Source: Paragyromitra xinjiangensis
Lineage: Eukaryota > Ascomycota > Pezizomycetes > Pezizales > Discinaceae
NCBI GenBank assembly: GCA_038503065.1
Contig: JBCAMK010000014.1
Location: 1,426,001-1,490,000 of the forward strand
Direction of reading: 5' to 3'
Length of the DNA: 64,000 bases
The position numbers and the translations under genes were made by a program. The notes beneath the pieces were generated by a model. That model saw only the letters and a program-made list of their open reading frames with translations, searched no databases and was not told the DNA's origin. Within the stretch, counting starts at the first letter, position 1. The number at the start of each line of letters is the position of its first letter. Of the stretch, positions 53,275 through 64,000 are shown in pieces.

Positions 53275-56200
53275 TATGAATTTCTGGTGGGAACAGCGAG
53301 TAGACGAATCTTGTTTTATTATTCCATAGGCGGTGGAATCGATCTCAAGTGGAGACGGGAAGATGCAGCGGCAGTAGATCAGTAGCTACCCGTATTGAGC
53401 GAGATTAGATGAAATAACGATGATAGAGGCGGAGAGAAGAAGCCTAGAGAGAAGAGGAGAAGAGTGAAAATGGGTTTCCGAGAGGAGAAGCAGAAAAAGA
53501 AGCAATTCCAAGTCGGCGCGGATTAGATATCAGCAGGGACTTGTCATACTCCAGACTGCGTTCGGCCGTTGTCTTCTTGGGGTTTTGATGCCTGATGCCT
53601 CTCGTGCCTGCCACCAATTACTCCCGATGGAATCGTGAAGTTTCTTTTTCCGTCTCGTGAGATCGATCTCTATTTGTCCGTTTGTAATGCGCTTCTGGAT
53701 TTGTGAAGTAGCGTGTCTTTCTCCAAGACATCCCCTTCCCCCAGAATCTCGTCTATGTTAACCTCTCTTCTTTTCTCAACCCCATTCTCGCCTTCTGCGT
53801 CTTTCCCTTTGATTTCACGCTCGCCTCCCAGTGATAAGGACCCTTATCGCCCAGAATGGCAGGTGCCGTAGTTGACCAGTTACGTAAGGGTTCACTCGAA
53901 CTCTCACCTGTGTGTAGCCTGATTGACTCCCAGACGCTCCCCCCACATACACATCCCTTCCCTCTTCCCGATGAAGAGCCTCACTTGCCCATTCACACCC
54001 CCGCCCAACATGCACGTTTATTTATTCCGCGTCGGTTCCTGAGACCGATTCGTTTCATGCAAATCCCATCGTGATAAAAACCACATTGACAGGCGGAGGC
54101 GCGTCCGGCTTTAATTTCTCCACAAGCATGAGGGGGCAAAATCCCATACCCCATTTTTCTAGACCAAATAAGCAAACAGCTCTACAATCCTGTGGCTGGG
54201 CTTTCTCAACAAAAGCCGCCCGGTTTTCAAGGCCTTGGTTGAAGTCTACTGCCCTTTCTGGATTACACGAGCATCTGCAGCTTGGTGTAGTAATCGTTAG
54301 TATCACCTCTTCTAACAGCCGTCTGCATTGGTGTCCCTGTACCAAGGCTTTCAGAACCTAGTCGAAAGCAAACCGTTTTCCGAGCTCACCGAGATTTTGA
54401 GAGATTCTAGGGTTTGAATATTTCACAAAAGTTTCAAAATTTAGCCACACGCACTTCTTTGCGATCAATATAAGTAAACTTAGCAGAGGATGGTTTATCT
54501 GTATCCGGTTAGGTATTCCCGGCGATTCGGTATTCCCGGCTACTGAACAGGGGAACAACTACCTTAATTCTCAGATTCGTCAGATTGCAGAATTCCGATA
54601 TGTTGTGCTGTAGAAGAATTCGAGATGTTCACTCACAGAAAATCCCCTTCGATCAAGATAAGCTTCTTCGAAGGATCGTGCATAGGGAAGGTGCTCATCT
54701 GTGGCCGAGGAAAAGTTTTTTCCCGTAGAAGCTTCTCAGGCGTGGGGGTTCAGTACTCCCAACCCCCACAGCCAGTTCACCCCATGAACTTTGTCACTTC
54801 AAACCATCGGATGAACGACATGCCAGCGTCAGTGACACAAAACCAAAGTCTCACTTTGGACCTTGCAAAAAAAAATCAAGACCCCCTCCGTCATCGCTCG
54901 GGGAAGCCGCATCACACAGTTTATCTCGCCTTTCACAAACGTCGTAATTCCCGAATAGATTCCCTGAAAAGCCCTAGGCGTTCCTTTTCCCGTTTAATGT
55001 GGCTCATAGAACTTCCCTCCACTTGCCCAAGCTTCTTTCTTACTTTGTCAAACGTCCCTATCTTATTTTGCCCCAAACCTACCAAACCCAATCGCCCCAA
55101 ACCAAGACCAATGAGCGCTGCCTGTTTCCTATTTCGTTTTTCTTCTCCGTCCCCACTGATATTGCTTTTGTTGAGTATGCAGCTTTTATCCGAAATTCCG
55201 GGACTCATGGGATCCGGAAATATCCGTTTGTGTCGATTTCTAACTCGCGGGAAGATGCCGAGTTTAGTGGTGTAAGTGTTGTCTTGGCAAGGCATGTGAA
55301 AATCTTGACCCAGGAAAAGCAATAAAATGTCGATAACGAGATGAGGCATCATCATTTTATTTCGAACCTCTAGATAACTACAACGCTCGATTGATTGGCG
55401 GTGATCAGCAATAAGGGGGCCAATCATTATGCGTACCCTGGTGATGTTAATACCATGGAAATTAAAGCCTAAAAGAGTGCTACTCTCCACCACAAAAGAA
55501 ATATTATTATCATTATCATTATGCTTCTATGCACACACACCCGATTTCTGAGAAGATTATCGTGAAAAGGAATTGCTTTAAAGTACCTATCAAAACTTGC
55601 TGAATATATGTATTGTTGGGCCCAGAGGCACCTACGATTGGGTGATATCGCTACAACGGGATATTTAGATATATTTGTCAGCCCTCATACTCTAGGTGGT
55701 CTACTAGATGCCAAACTAAAAACAGAAGATTTATGATTACCTTCTTTCCGATAGTTCTTCCATCTCTTGCATCCATACGAGACAGAGCTAGGGCTCGGAT
55801 AAATCCAACATATCCTAAGCTAACCCTAGAGACATATAGTTTGCATCACCACTTGTTAGAAGCGAGACGGGCACCAAAACAATTAGAATATCTCGCGAAT
55901 AAAATTTATTTTTATACTGAGCCTCGTTTAGATGCCCCTGTGAGTTCATGTAGCCTAGCGGAATGATCCGGTTTATGCAGTCCAATTGATCATTGACTCA
56001 GGGATGATTACTACTTCCTTCTTGTAGTCGCCAGATGATCCTAGCCTTCGGACTAGGTCCACAGAGGAAGATTTGGCTCATTCAGCTACCCAAAGTATGT
56101 AGATCCAGGGTTTCCCCTCGAGTTTACGTTGTGCTAGGGTACGAAGTACCCGTAAGTTGGCAGGGTGTCAGTAGTTACATAGCAGAGATTGATCCTAAAA

Positions 56201-58401
56201 GAGTTGAGGCTTGATCCCGCTACCCATTGAGGTGAAAACTCGGAATCTTGACCCCATAAGGTATTACCGCTTTGTGCCAAGTACCAGCTAGCCATGGTCA
56301 TACCTGAGGTTTCGATGTGTGCCTGCTGTCACCGGTAAACTTCGTATTCTATCCAGACTACCTAGGCACACATGCATCAATGAGCTGATCGTCTTTCTCT
56401 GACTGCAAGTTCCACAACATCTTCAGGAACCAGAACCATGGCTTCCCCACATTTCAAGGCACGAAATCGAAAATAAAATCCTTGTATCGTACCGTATTCA
56501 CTCACATATAATCTAGACTATTCTTCGCCAGGGGGCAGAGGGGTAGCACCCTTGTGAAAAGCTTAGCCATTGCCTTTCGGGAGCGGGGAAGTTAAGTGGG
56601 GGTGTGGTGTGTGTGTGTGACTATCCAATTATAATCATTGCCGTAGATATGCGTGTCATTACAGATTTGGAATAGGAAGTTGGGCGGAGGGATTTCTGGC
56701 CCAAGTTGTATGGAGCCATGAATAGGGGTGAGGTCGGAGGAAGATGAGGGGGAGGTCAATATTGCCGAATTAAAAATACGGCTGAGTTTACGCATGTGAC
56801 CAACCAATACCATCAAAGTATCGTATGCAGTTAGATAAGGCGTGGCCCGGGAACTAAACACCACTAGGCTTCATGAACAAGCTTTCATGAAGGCTTGCAA
56901 TTAAGCCCGAGGCTGCAGGTGACCCCGCTGAGAAATCCGTGATTAATTCTAGAATTGAATACAAGGCCGAGGGTATCCGTATGGCTGTGTCCTACATACA
57001 TAAAAATCAGTTTTGCCACCCCCGTTAATGATATTCCTGCGTAGAGATGTGTGATGGATTGGGATATTTAAGGTGTTTCATAGACTTTAGCGATAAATAG
57101 TAAGGATATCGCGTCTTCCAAGCTCTAGCCATGGCTTTGCATTGCCTTACTCTCTCAGCTGATGCGATCAATGCTTTGGAAAGTCTCAAATAAATTTGCC
57201 TCCTTTCAAAAAGATGTTTGGCACCGGGAATTGGCTCGTGCTATTGTGTCTTTTCAGTATGACCTACATACTCGCGGTCTACCACAAGTACCTGAAATGC
57301 CTTTTGAGACAATAACTTTTGATTCGCCCCACTGCAACGCTTCGCAGTCTGGTTGGCCAAACCCGCACCCCTGTTTTCAGGTACTTATGGTAGAGTACGA
57401 GTAGATGGTCTGTTGGGCACTGAATTGTGCTAAAGAACATCATAGGTATGTGGACAATCGGTGGATCGACGGTTAATACCTCGCCCTAGTGGCAATTTCA
57501 CCTTCCAAGAAGCCTTAGTATTTTGAGGCTTCGTCATTGTAATATCAAGGGGTACACTATGGCGTGAAACCCCAGATCTCCCTGCAGTAAGCAGGCCACA
57601 ACGTTACACTTATTCGAGGGAATTATAGGTTCAGAACGCCATCGATCTTGTGAGCCTTGTACTGCGCCTAGGGTATCAATTCGCAGTTTTTTTCAATATC
57701 TTCCCACTTGATAGTTATAGTTGTACTCGATTCAATTTCTAATGAAGCAGAGTAAAGGCCAATTCTTGGCGCGCAGATCGACATCGCCGACAAATAAGAA
57801 GGTTAAAGCCGGCCCAGCGGATGGCAAGGCGTGCCTGGGCAATATTTGGGGTTGCATGACGCCGTAGTGTGAGCCGCTGATGAATCTTTCTTTGATAAAA
57901 TTATGAAAAATCCGCCGACAGAGGGTCCGAGAACATTCGTGGCTGCGGTTGCGTGTGGGGTGCTAGGGTTGGGGTTACCGTGGATTCAACGTCGACCGTC
58001 TGACCAGCCTATGCAACTGGACCTCGCTATGCACTATACTAGGATTCGCCATTTTCCTCACCCCAACAACTGTAACCAGGAAATGCTGCTTTTTCTGCTT
58101 TTTCTGTCTTAAATTCAATGCGCCCCTTTTGCTATTTGCCCCTGGTTTCAAGCCTTCTTTTAACTAGCGGGATGGCAAAGTCGCGGCTGCATGGTTGTTC
58201 AAGGCTACCATTGAAGTATTTTTCTGGAGTTACTTCGCTGTGATCTGTCTGACGGGACATGCAACGGCCTAGATTTGAGGTCTTATATTTATAATTGTAA
58301 CACTAGAGGTCGAGCGTATAGGGAACCATTCGCAACCAATACCCCAACCTGGATACTATAACCCCGCGAGTGATGTAATATGATCTCAACGAAGGTAGTA
58401 T
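53275..58401. other. Long intergenic stretch with no supported gene
   Basis: About 5.1 kb. The first 500 bp look like the 5' leader and promoter of the Zn2Cys6 gene (CT/GA-rich). Overlapping frames on both strands at 54625-55493 have no family resemblance. Simple repeats occur: TTATCA units at about 55500-55525 and a short GT run at about 56600. A frame at 57131-57404 is not supported. No RNA gene or transposon ends recognised. Confidence 0.4.
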
Positions 58402-58502
58402 GGCAGGATGGCCGAGTTGGTTATGGCGCCAGGTTAAGGTCTTACTCTTAACATCAATTCCTGGTTCGGAAACGAGCGTGGGTTCAAGTCCCACTTCTGT
58501 CA
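58402..58502 (+). tRNA. tRNA-Leu(AAG) with intron
   Basis: A class II tRNA: acceptor GGCAGGA with TTCTGTC (two G-U pairs), D arm TGGCCGAGTTGGTTATGGCG, anticodon stem CCAGG/CCTGG with AAG, a variable arm around TTCGGAAACGAG, and T arm GTGGG-TTCAAGT-CCCAC. About 19 nt inside the anticodon loop after position 37 are an intron. A TTTTT run follows within 15 bp, the pol III terminator. Confidence 0.88.
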
Positions 58503-59660
58503 CTTAACATTTCTTTTTAGTATCATACGTGTCTAGATGCCGAAAATAGGTGGGAACCATAAATCACCAGGGTCTAATGACTCAAAGTATGGTCATTTTG
58601 ACCTATGCCAATATTGAATCTTGTCACTCAATGGGGTAAATATCATGGGGGTTTCGCTTGAAGCTTGTGAAGCAAAACAATAGGCATTCAGGTACAAGTG
58701 CCTTGGCCTGACCGCCCCCAATAAGTGGCACTAGTCAAAATATACTCAATAAGCGAGAATAACTCATGCTCATGAGGAAGTTCGTTGCTGAAGTAACGAA
58801 GCGCAACTTTATTTTTGCGCGTAACTATAATAGCAATAATGGCAGAATTTAGTACCTGGTGTTCTCACATCAATTGAACTACTAACCAGGTGATACGTTA
58901 GCCGTGGAACGGTTATGTAAGGCCTCTTCTCCGATTCTTCTATTTTTTAAAGTATCGAGAGAGGAGGTTCTCACCTGGGCCAATTTCTTACCGCGTCTTC
59001 CTATAAGCTCTCTCCACTACTGATAGCATCTTCCCCCTGGACTGGCATGTTCTCTGTATTCTATCAATAAGCCAACGCTGAGAAAACTGGTATCTATGCT
59101 GAGAAGTATGCTGAGGTAAATTAAAGAGGTAAGGGTAAGAGTAAACGATAGCCGTTGGGGGTGGGGTGTATCGTGTGAATTATTTTGAAGCCCGGCGCGA
59201 AATTATTGGCCTTAAAGTCTCCTGAACACGTACCGCCCCCCTATCATCCCTGTTATTACCAACCTCCCTCAATCTGTTCAAGTGCAATAGCTGCCTCTTT
59301 GAAGATATCCCCGGAGATGGAGAATTGGGCGGAACTGCCCCTGAGAGCAGAACCCCTTTGATAGACCAGTATTATGAAATTTCCCCTCTAGATAGCTTTA
59401 GGGGCTTAAGATTGCTGCTTTGTCTTATATCCTCTTGCTATTCCTCTCATTTTCACCTAGATAGGACCAAGCACCATAAAAAGCCCACAAAAATTTTAAG
59501 TTGGGCAAACAGAGGGGATCCTATAGGCTCGTTCCCATCCCCTACTGCCTATAGCTACTGCGCACCGTTACGAAACAAAGGCCACTGGCCAAGTTCCGGT
59601 CGGTAGAAACCGTGTAAAATGTGGCTACGCTATTCTCGATCCAACTACGTGACAAAAAAT
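58503..59660. other. Intergenic; degenerate 5S relic and part of a MITE
   Basis: At about 58846-58915 (minus strand) the sequence is a strongly diverged 5S copy (GAATTTAGTACCTGGTGTTC and ACTAACCAGGTGATACG, on the plus strand). At 59524 TAGGCTCGTTCCCATCCCC matches the left end of the MITE at 20791. A possible matching right end (GTATGGAGATGGGCACAGGA) lies at about 59950-59973, on the other side of the 5S copy. No coding region is supported. Confidence 0.4.
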
Positions 59661-59779
59661 GAGTTCAGTACCTGGGATTCCCACATGGTCACCCACTGCA
59701 GTACTAACCAGGCGATACGATGCTTGGATATGCCAGAGCGGACGGGATGGCTCATTCTCATCGTTCTATGACCGAACAC
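59661..59779 (-). rRNA. 5S rRNA copy, full length
   Basis: A 119-nt segment on the minus strand, same length and layout as the copy at 33786: begins GTGTTCGGTCATAGAACGAT, contains GAGCCATCCCGTCCGCTCTG and GGTTAGTACTGCAGTGGGTG, ends CCCAGGTACTGAACTC, then a run of six T. The last bases (GAACTC) pair less well with GTGTTC than in the other copy, so either could be the functional form or both may be dispersed variants. Confidence 0.7.
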
Positions 59780-62244
59780 ATCAGATAGTGATGAGAAAGT
59801 ATCATAACATACTCTAACTAATACATTGGATGCTTACCTAAAAACTTCATTGTTGGTGAGGAATGATGAAGGAAAGTCGCCCTTGCCAACACTATTCTCA
59901 ACCCTTTAATCTATCCGAGAAGAGCGACTTCAATATCTAGCAAGCTGCGCGTATGGAGATGGGCACAGGACTGGAGTACATATCTGGCGAAAGTCGCTTT
60001 CGTACGCGTGCTAGTGCGTGGGATCTGCACAAAACCCGCTAGTGCCCTACACTACTAGGAAATTTTGATGAAATATAAAGATGTTCATGTAATTTTTACC
60101 TACTAGCGTACAGAACAAATTTCACCGGATACTGCTTGCCAGGCGAGGTCGCTTGGCTCGTTTATGGTGTCGCATCCATAAACTTGACCCATGTACGGAG
60201 CCTATAGCACAGAGTGCCGAACAGTTCTGGTCCTAACGATTTTGATATTCCGTCCAGCCCTAGGCTGTGATTTCCAGAGCACCCTTGCCCATGGCATGCA
60301 GTCCCCCGGTATAGGTTGTTAGGTTGCTAGGTAGCTGGGGGAGGGTTGTCTGGTGTTTGTGGATAAGATTTTTACGAGAGGAATCAAGACAATGTTTTCC
60401 TACTACGAAACAGATCAAACCTACCTTCATATCTGGCTATGATGTTCAGGGACAAGTTGAAGGGGGTAATTACTGAAATAGGTGTGCTTCGATAACGATC
60501 AAGGATGTATTTACTTCCTTCATCCTTGCTGAGTCTAAAGCGGTCTTCGGGAGGTGAGATGAAACTTAGCTGGAGAAGCAACTGCATTTGAGGTCGCATG
60601 GGCGAAGGATTCAGTACGCATCTGAGTATGGTCGCTAAATCACCATGCAGATTGGAGAAACTTGAAATGGTACGAGCTGAGTTTTTACATTGTCTGACCC
60701 CTCCCTGCAACTACATGTATGTAGTTCGATTCCCCAAATCTACATGTAGTAATAAATTCCCCTCGGCTATCCGGATCCCTAACAGCTTCATAAAGTTTTG
60801 CGTTTTATGTTCTACTCAAATTCCTCTTATTTCATTTATATCGTTCTTGTAGATCATAGCTGATAAAATTTCTTTAGTGGATTGTATAGTTCGTAGGCTA
60901 GAAACTCAAGCCTTTTTTGGGTTGGGTGTACTTTATAAGTCAAATTAAGATATGCTAGTAGTAAGTTGTATTCATAGTAAATCACGAAGACCCTTTTTGT
61001 TTCTTTTTCCCCTCTTCGTTTTTTAGGGCTAGGGTTACTAACCTGCATAGTAACTTAATCATTACCTATATGTAGGCCTCAACGTCACCCCACCTCACCT
61101 CCGTTTCAACCCTCTTCGTTTAAACAACATGACCCCATCCGCTATCGCCGAAAAGTGACAACCCTCATCTTAATCTATCTTATATTTACTGGTATTTATG
61201 ATGTTTACTTCTCGCTCTTTCACAGTCCCTAAGTATTAGCCTACCTGGTTGCTCGGACTAGTTGCTTGCATTCTTTCGATTCTGATCATGGCGAACACTT
61301 CGAATTCACGCTCGAGTCAGGTGGTGAGTTTTTAGAGATCATAGTACCCTCATCCAGTATACATATCGACAATACAACCCACAAAGCCTCTTATTACTCC
61401 TTAATCTGGCCACCCATTTTCCCCTTCGCCAAAATCGCACCGGATAACCTCATTTTATCCTGTCGTAAAACGCCTACCGCCGGTTTTCTCCCTTCTCTTG
61501 ATTCTAGCCATTTCTCAGTTTCCCGCTTCGTTACCTCTTTCTTCCCATCAACGGCCCGATAAATTTCCTACTAGCTGGGGTTTGCTAATATTCCTATCGA
61601 TTCTCAACCTCTAAGATGCCCTATGGCGCGTGTAGGCTTAAACCTCGACCAATCATTTTTGTGTGTGGAACGCCTCTGTCTTACAATAGCCTCGCCAAAA
61701 TCAGCCTCTCACTCCTACCAAAAATTTTTACATTTGATATCTTCATCACTAATTGTTTTTGAGGGTTTTCTTATTCAAATAATGCTCTCAATTTGGCCTT
61801 TTGCATTAATTTGCCCCTAAGAGAGAAATAAGATATGGACTCTCCCTGCGTACATCTTATCATGCCCACAGCACCTTTTAGAACGTTCCATTTTGTACTT
61901 TTTACACCCAAAATTGAAGTTTTATTCCGCCACAACCACTGCTTGTCCTGCCCTATAAAAAGCTAATGAGTTTTGACACTATGAATCTAGACTATTTAGC
62001 TTTTCTTGAGAGATTTCGCTCGTTGTGGGTGTTGGAATATCGGCCTACGGAAGGTGGTCTAGGTCTAAGGTTGCACGCGCTATACATATATTTTTTTTTC
62101 TTGTGTTAAGTAACTCCGTTGATTCTTCGTTGACATACATAACCCCAACCCCAATTTAACTCTATTCCCCGTTTCTATCTATTCCCAATTCTCTATGCAT
62201 CTATCCCAGCCTTAACAGCACAAAAAGAACACCCACCACAGTAT
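59780..62244. other. Intergenic; one possible exon
   Basis: At 60415-60710 on the minus strand a protein-like segment (ISSFSNLHGDLATILRCVLN, YRSTPISVITPFNLSL) ends at a good splice donor (GTAGGTTTG), so it may be an exon of an unrecognised or broken gene. Frames at 60854-61048 and 61266-61820 are not supported. A T-run lies at about 62090. Confidence 0.3.
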
Positions 62245-64000
62245 TTACAGTCTTGCTTTCTCTCCTTTGCCCCCGGCGTTAGCTCTCATTCCATCTTCAT
62301 CATTATTCGTGCTAATTCCCCGTTCACCAAACTGAGCTTCCGGTTCCACGACCAAGTCCTGATCTCTCATACCAACCAGTACTCTCCTCAAGATCTTCCC
62401 ACTTGGATTTCTCGGCAGCTCGTCAAGAAACACAACTCCACCCCTTAGCCACTTTGGTCTATACTTCTTTTCTTTCACGCTCTGCACTAGCTCTCTACCC
62501 ACTTCGCTCATCCACCGTCTTTCTCCTCTGTTCACCTGCCCACGAATCTTCGCAGCATCGGCTTTGAGCACTACAAACGCCCGAGGCGTCTCCCCAGATG
62601 AAGTGTCTGGGATACCAACAACTGCGCATTCTTCCACGCATGGATGTTCTAACAACAAGTCCTCGATTTCGCCGGGTGAGATTGAGATACCCTTAACTTT
62701 GATAAGGTCCTTGCTCCTCCCGGTGATGGTAAGGACCCCTGAGGCAGACATAAATCCCAGATCTCCAGTGTGAAGGTATCCGTCATCCGTAAATGTTGCA
62801 CGCGTAGCGGTTGGGTTATCAAGGTACCCCATTGTGACTTGTGGGCCTTTTGTAAGTATCTCCCCCTCTTCGCCTGCACTGATCTCCTTTCCCGTTTCAT
62901 CTACAATCTTTACAGTTGTACTTCTAAGCAGTATTCCGACTGTATGTGCATTCTCGTATCCATAGCTACCCACAGGAGTGACAGTAACGCCACCACAGTT
63001 CTCTGTCAGTCCGTATCCATGCTTCACTCCAGCATGTGGAAAGCGACGAGAAAGCTCTTGAATGAGCGATTGGGAGAGTGGGGCTGCGCCAGTGTGCCAG
63101 CGAGCTACATGGGATAGGTCGTATGTACGGACAATTGGATCACGAGTAAGTCGGATTAGGATTGCTGAGGCGTGTTAATTGAGCGCAGAAACCGGGGTTA
63201 GGGGAAGACATACGAGGGGCAAGAGTAACTTCTTTGATTTTGAATTTCTCGATCGTGTATAGGAAGGCAGTGAAGTCGAAAGTCCGCATTAACACCAGGT
63301 CACAATTCTGGACGATCGGAAGATGAAGTGAGAAGGCAAGGCCAACGACTGTGTTATGGAGTGTTAGTTTCTTTGGCCAAAATGCTGTATAAAGACCACG
63401 GTTCGGATAGACACAACGCTTATTCTTCGAGATTTGACTGAAAAGAAAGACACCTACTATGAAAGAATGGTAACGCGGCAATTAGTCGATCGACATCTGG
63501 GGCCTTCTCGGAGGCAACTTGGATTAATTGGGCAATCATGTTTTTGTGCGAAATCATGACCTAAATTTTACACGAAACTAGTGTCAGCAGCTTAATACAA
63601 AACTAACTAAGAAATAATTTTTAATAGGGGGCAGAGCTCACAGCTTTTGGCAAGCCCGTCGTCCCGCTACTGAAGCTCAAATATGCACAAACATCGCCGT
63701 TCAACCTTCCGCACAGATCGAATTTCTCGACCTGACCGGCAGAATCCCTCCTTCCCTCATGAATAAGCTGTTGGAGTGTTTTAGACCCTTCTCTCTCTCC
63801 CTCAAGCAAGAATATTCTCTCACTTAGAATACCAGCACGGCCAGCCGCTGCAGTAGCGATCTCGATGGAGCTAGGGACAGTGAAAATGAATTTTGCATTG
63901 ACAGTCTTCAGCGCAAACGTCATTTCATCTTCTGTGTATGATGGTGAGGCACCAGATATCACTCCGCCTACACGAAGTGCAGCGAACATGGCAACTGGGT
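62245..64000 (-). CDS. 4-coumarate-CoA-ligase-like AMP-forming ligase, 5' end off the window
   Basis: Four exons in the window (64000-63642, 63560-63458, 63348-63214, 63164-62245) joined across introns of 81, 109 and 48 nt; the coding start lies beyond the right edge. The enzyme activates a carboxylic acid (aromatic or fatty acyl) with ATP and transfers it to CoA. Motifs in order: VISGASPSYTEDEM, the ATP loop YLSFSSGTTGLPKA, LPFFHIVGLAFSLH, RWHTGAAPLSQSLI, KHGYGLTENCGGVT, YLHTGDLGFM, the hinge DLIKVKGISISPGEIEDLL and PRNPSGKILRR with the catalytic Lys. The second exon end was fixed by restoring FFHIVGLAFS. The product ends KARL, whose last three residues fit a type 1 peroxisomal signal, so a peroxisomal location is likely. 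About 505 codons are present; family length suggests 50-60 are missing. The exact substrate cannot be told. Confidence 0.9.

Noticed and set aside
54625..55493. Overlapping long frames on both strands (216 and 186 codons)
   Set aside because: Neither shows a domain or plausible codon bias; overlap suggests chance openness of pyrimidine-rich sequence.

Overview
This is nuclear DNA of a filamentous ascomycete (Pezizomycotina). The evidence is short GT-AG introns with CTAAC-type branch sites, a Gal4-type Zn2Cys6 regulator, intron-containing tRNA genes, dispersed 5S rRNA copies, and fungal SesB/ankyrin and kinase/ankyrin proteins. A repeat-rich Pezizomycete is my guess, but the sequence alone does not fix the class. 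Bacterial features (operons, ribosome binding sites, CRISPR) are absent.

The window has two compartments. About 1-41 kb is a repeat-rich accessory region. It holds two solo LTRs with 5-bp target duplications, one of them split by a 1.8-kb TA-flanked element. It also holds a decayed integrase-core gene, a complete hAT transposon with an intact transposase inserted in a small host gene, several MITE families (two flanked by TA, one by 9-bp duplications, one pair nested), a 1-kb foldback palindrome, minisatellites, and whole and truncated 5S copies. Many genes here are broken, often by TAA/TAG/TGA codons one C-to-T change away from Gln or Arg codons.

The most interesting gene is a protein kinase fused to ankyrin repeats (22968-27036), about 1201 aa once three exons are joined. 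Its 3' half is 16 near-identical 105-bp ankyrin units that differ at a few positions. This resembles the high-internal-conservation repeat arrays of fungal NLR/HET recognition proteins, but the effector is a kinase. Nearby lie a decayed SesB-like hydrolase/ankyrin gene (18106-20232), a kinase C-terminus (8733-8870) and ankyrin scraps (10231-10500), so the region looks like a turnover zone for recognition-type genes.

About 41-64 kb is gene-normal. It contains a small hypothetical gene, the NCL1/NSUN2-type tRNA m5C methyltransferase (903 aa, five exons), a hypothetical 182-aa protein, a 1218-aa Zn2Cys6 transcription factor (four exons), tRNA-Leu(AAG), a full-length 5S copy, and a 4-coumarate-CoA-ligase-like enzyme with a peroxisomal-type C-terminus that runs off the right edge. 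A multi-exon conserved fungal gene (38139-40444) sits at the boundary. Exon joins were made by hand from splice signals, frame and family resemblance; none is supported by transcripts.
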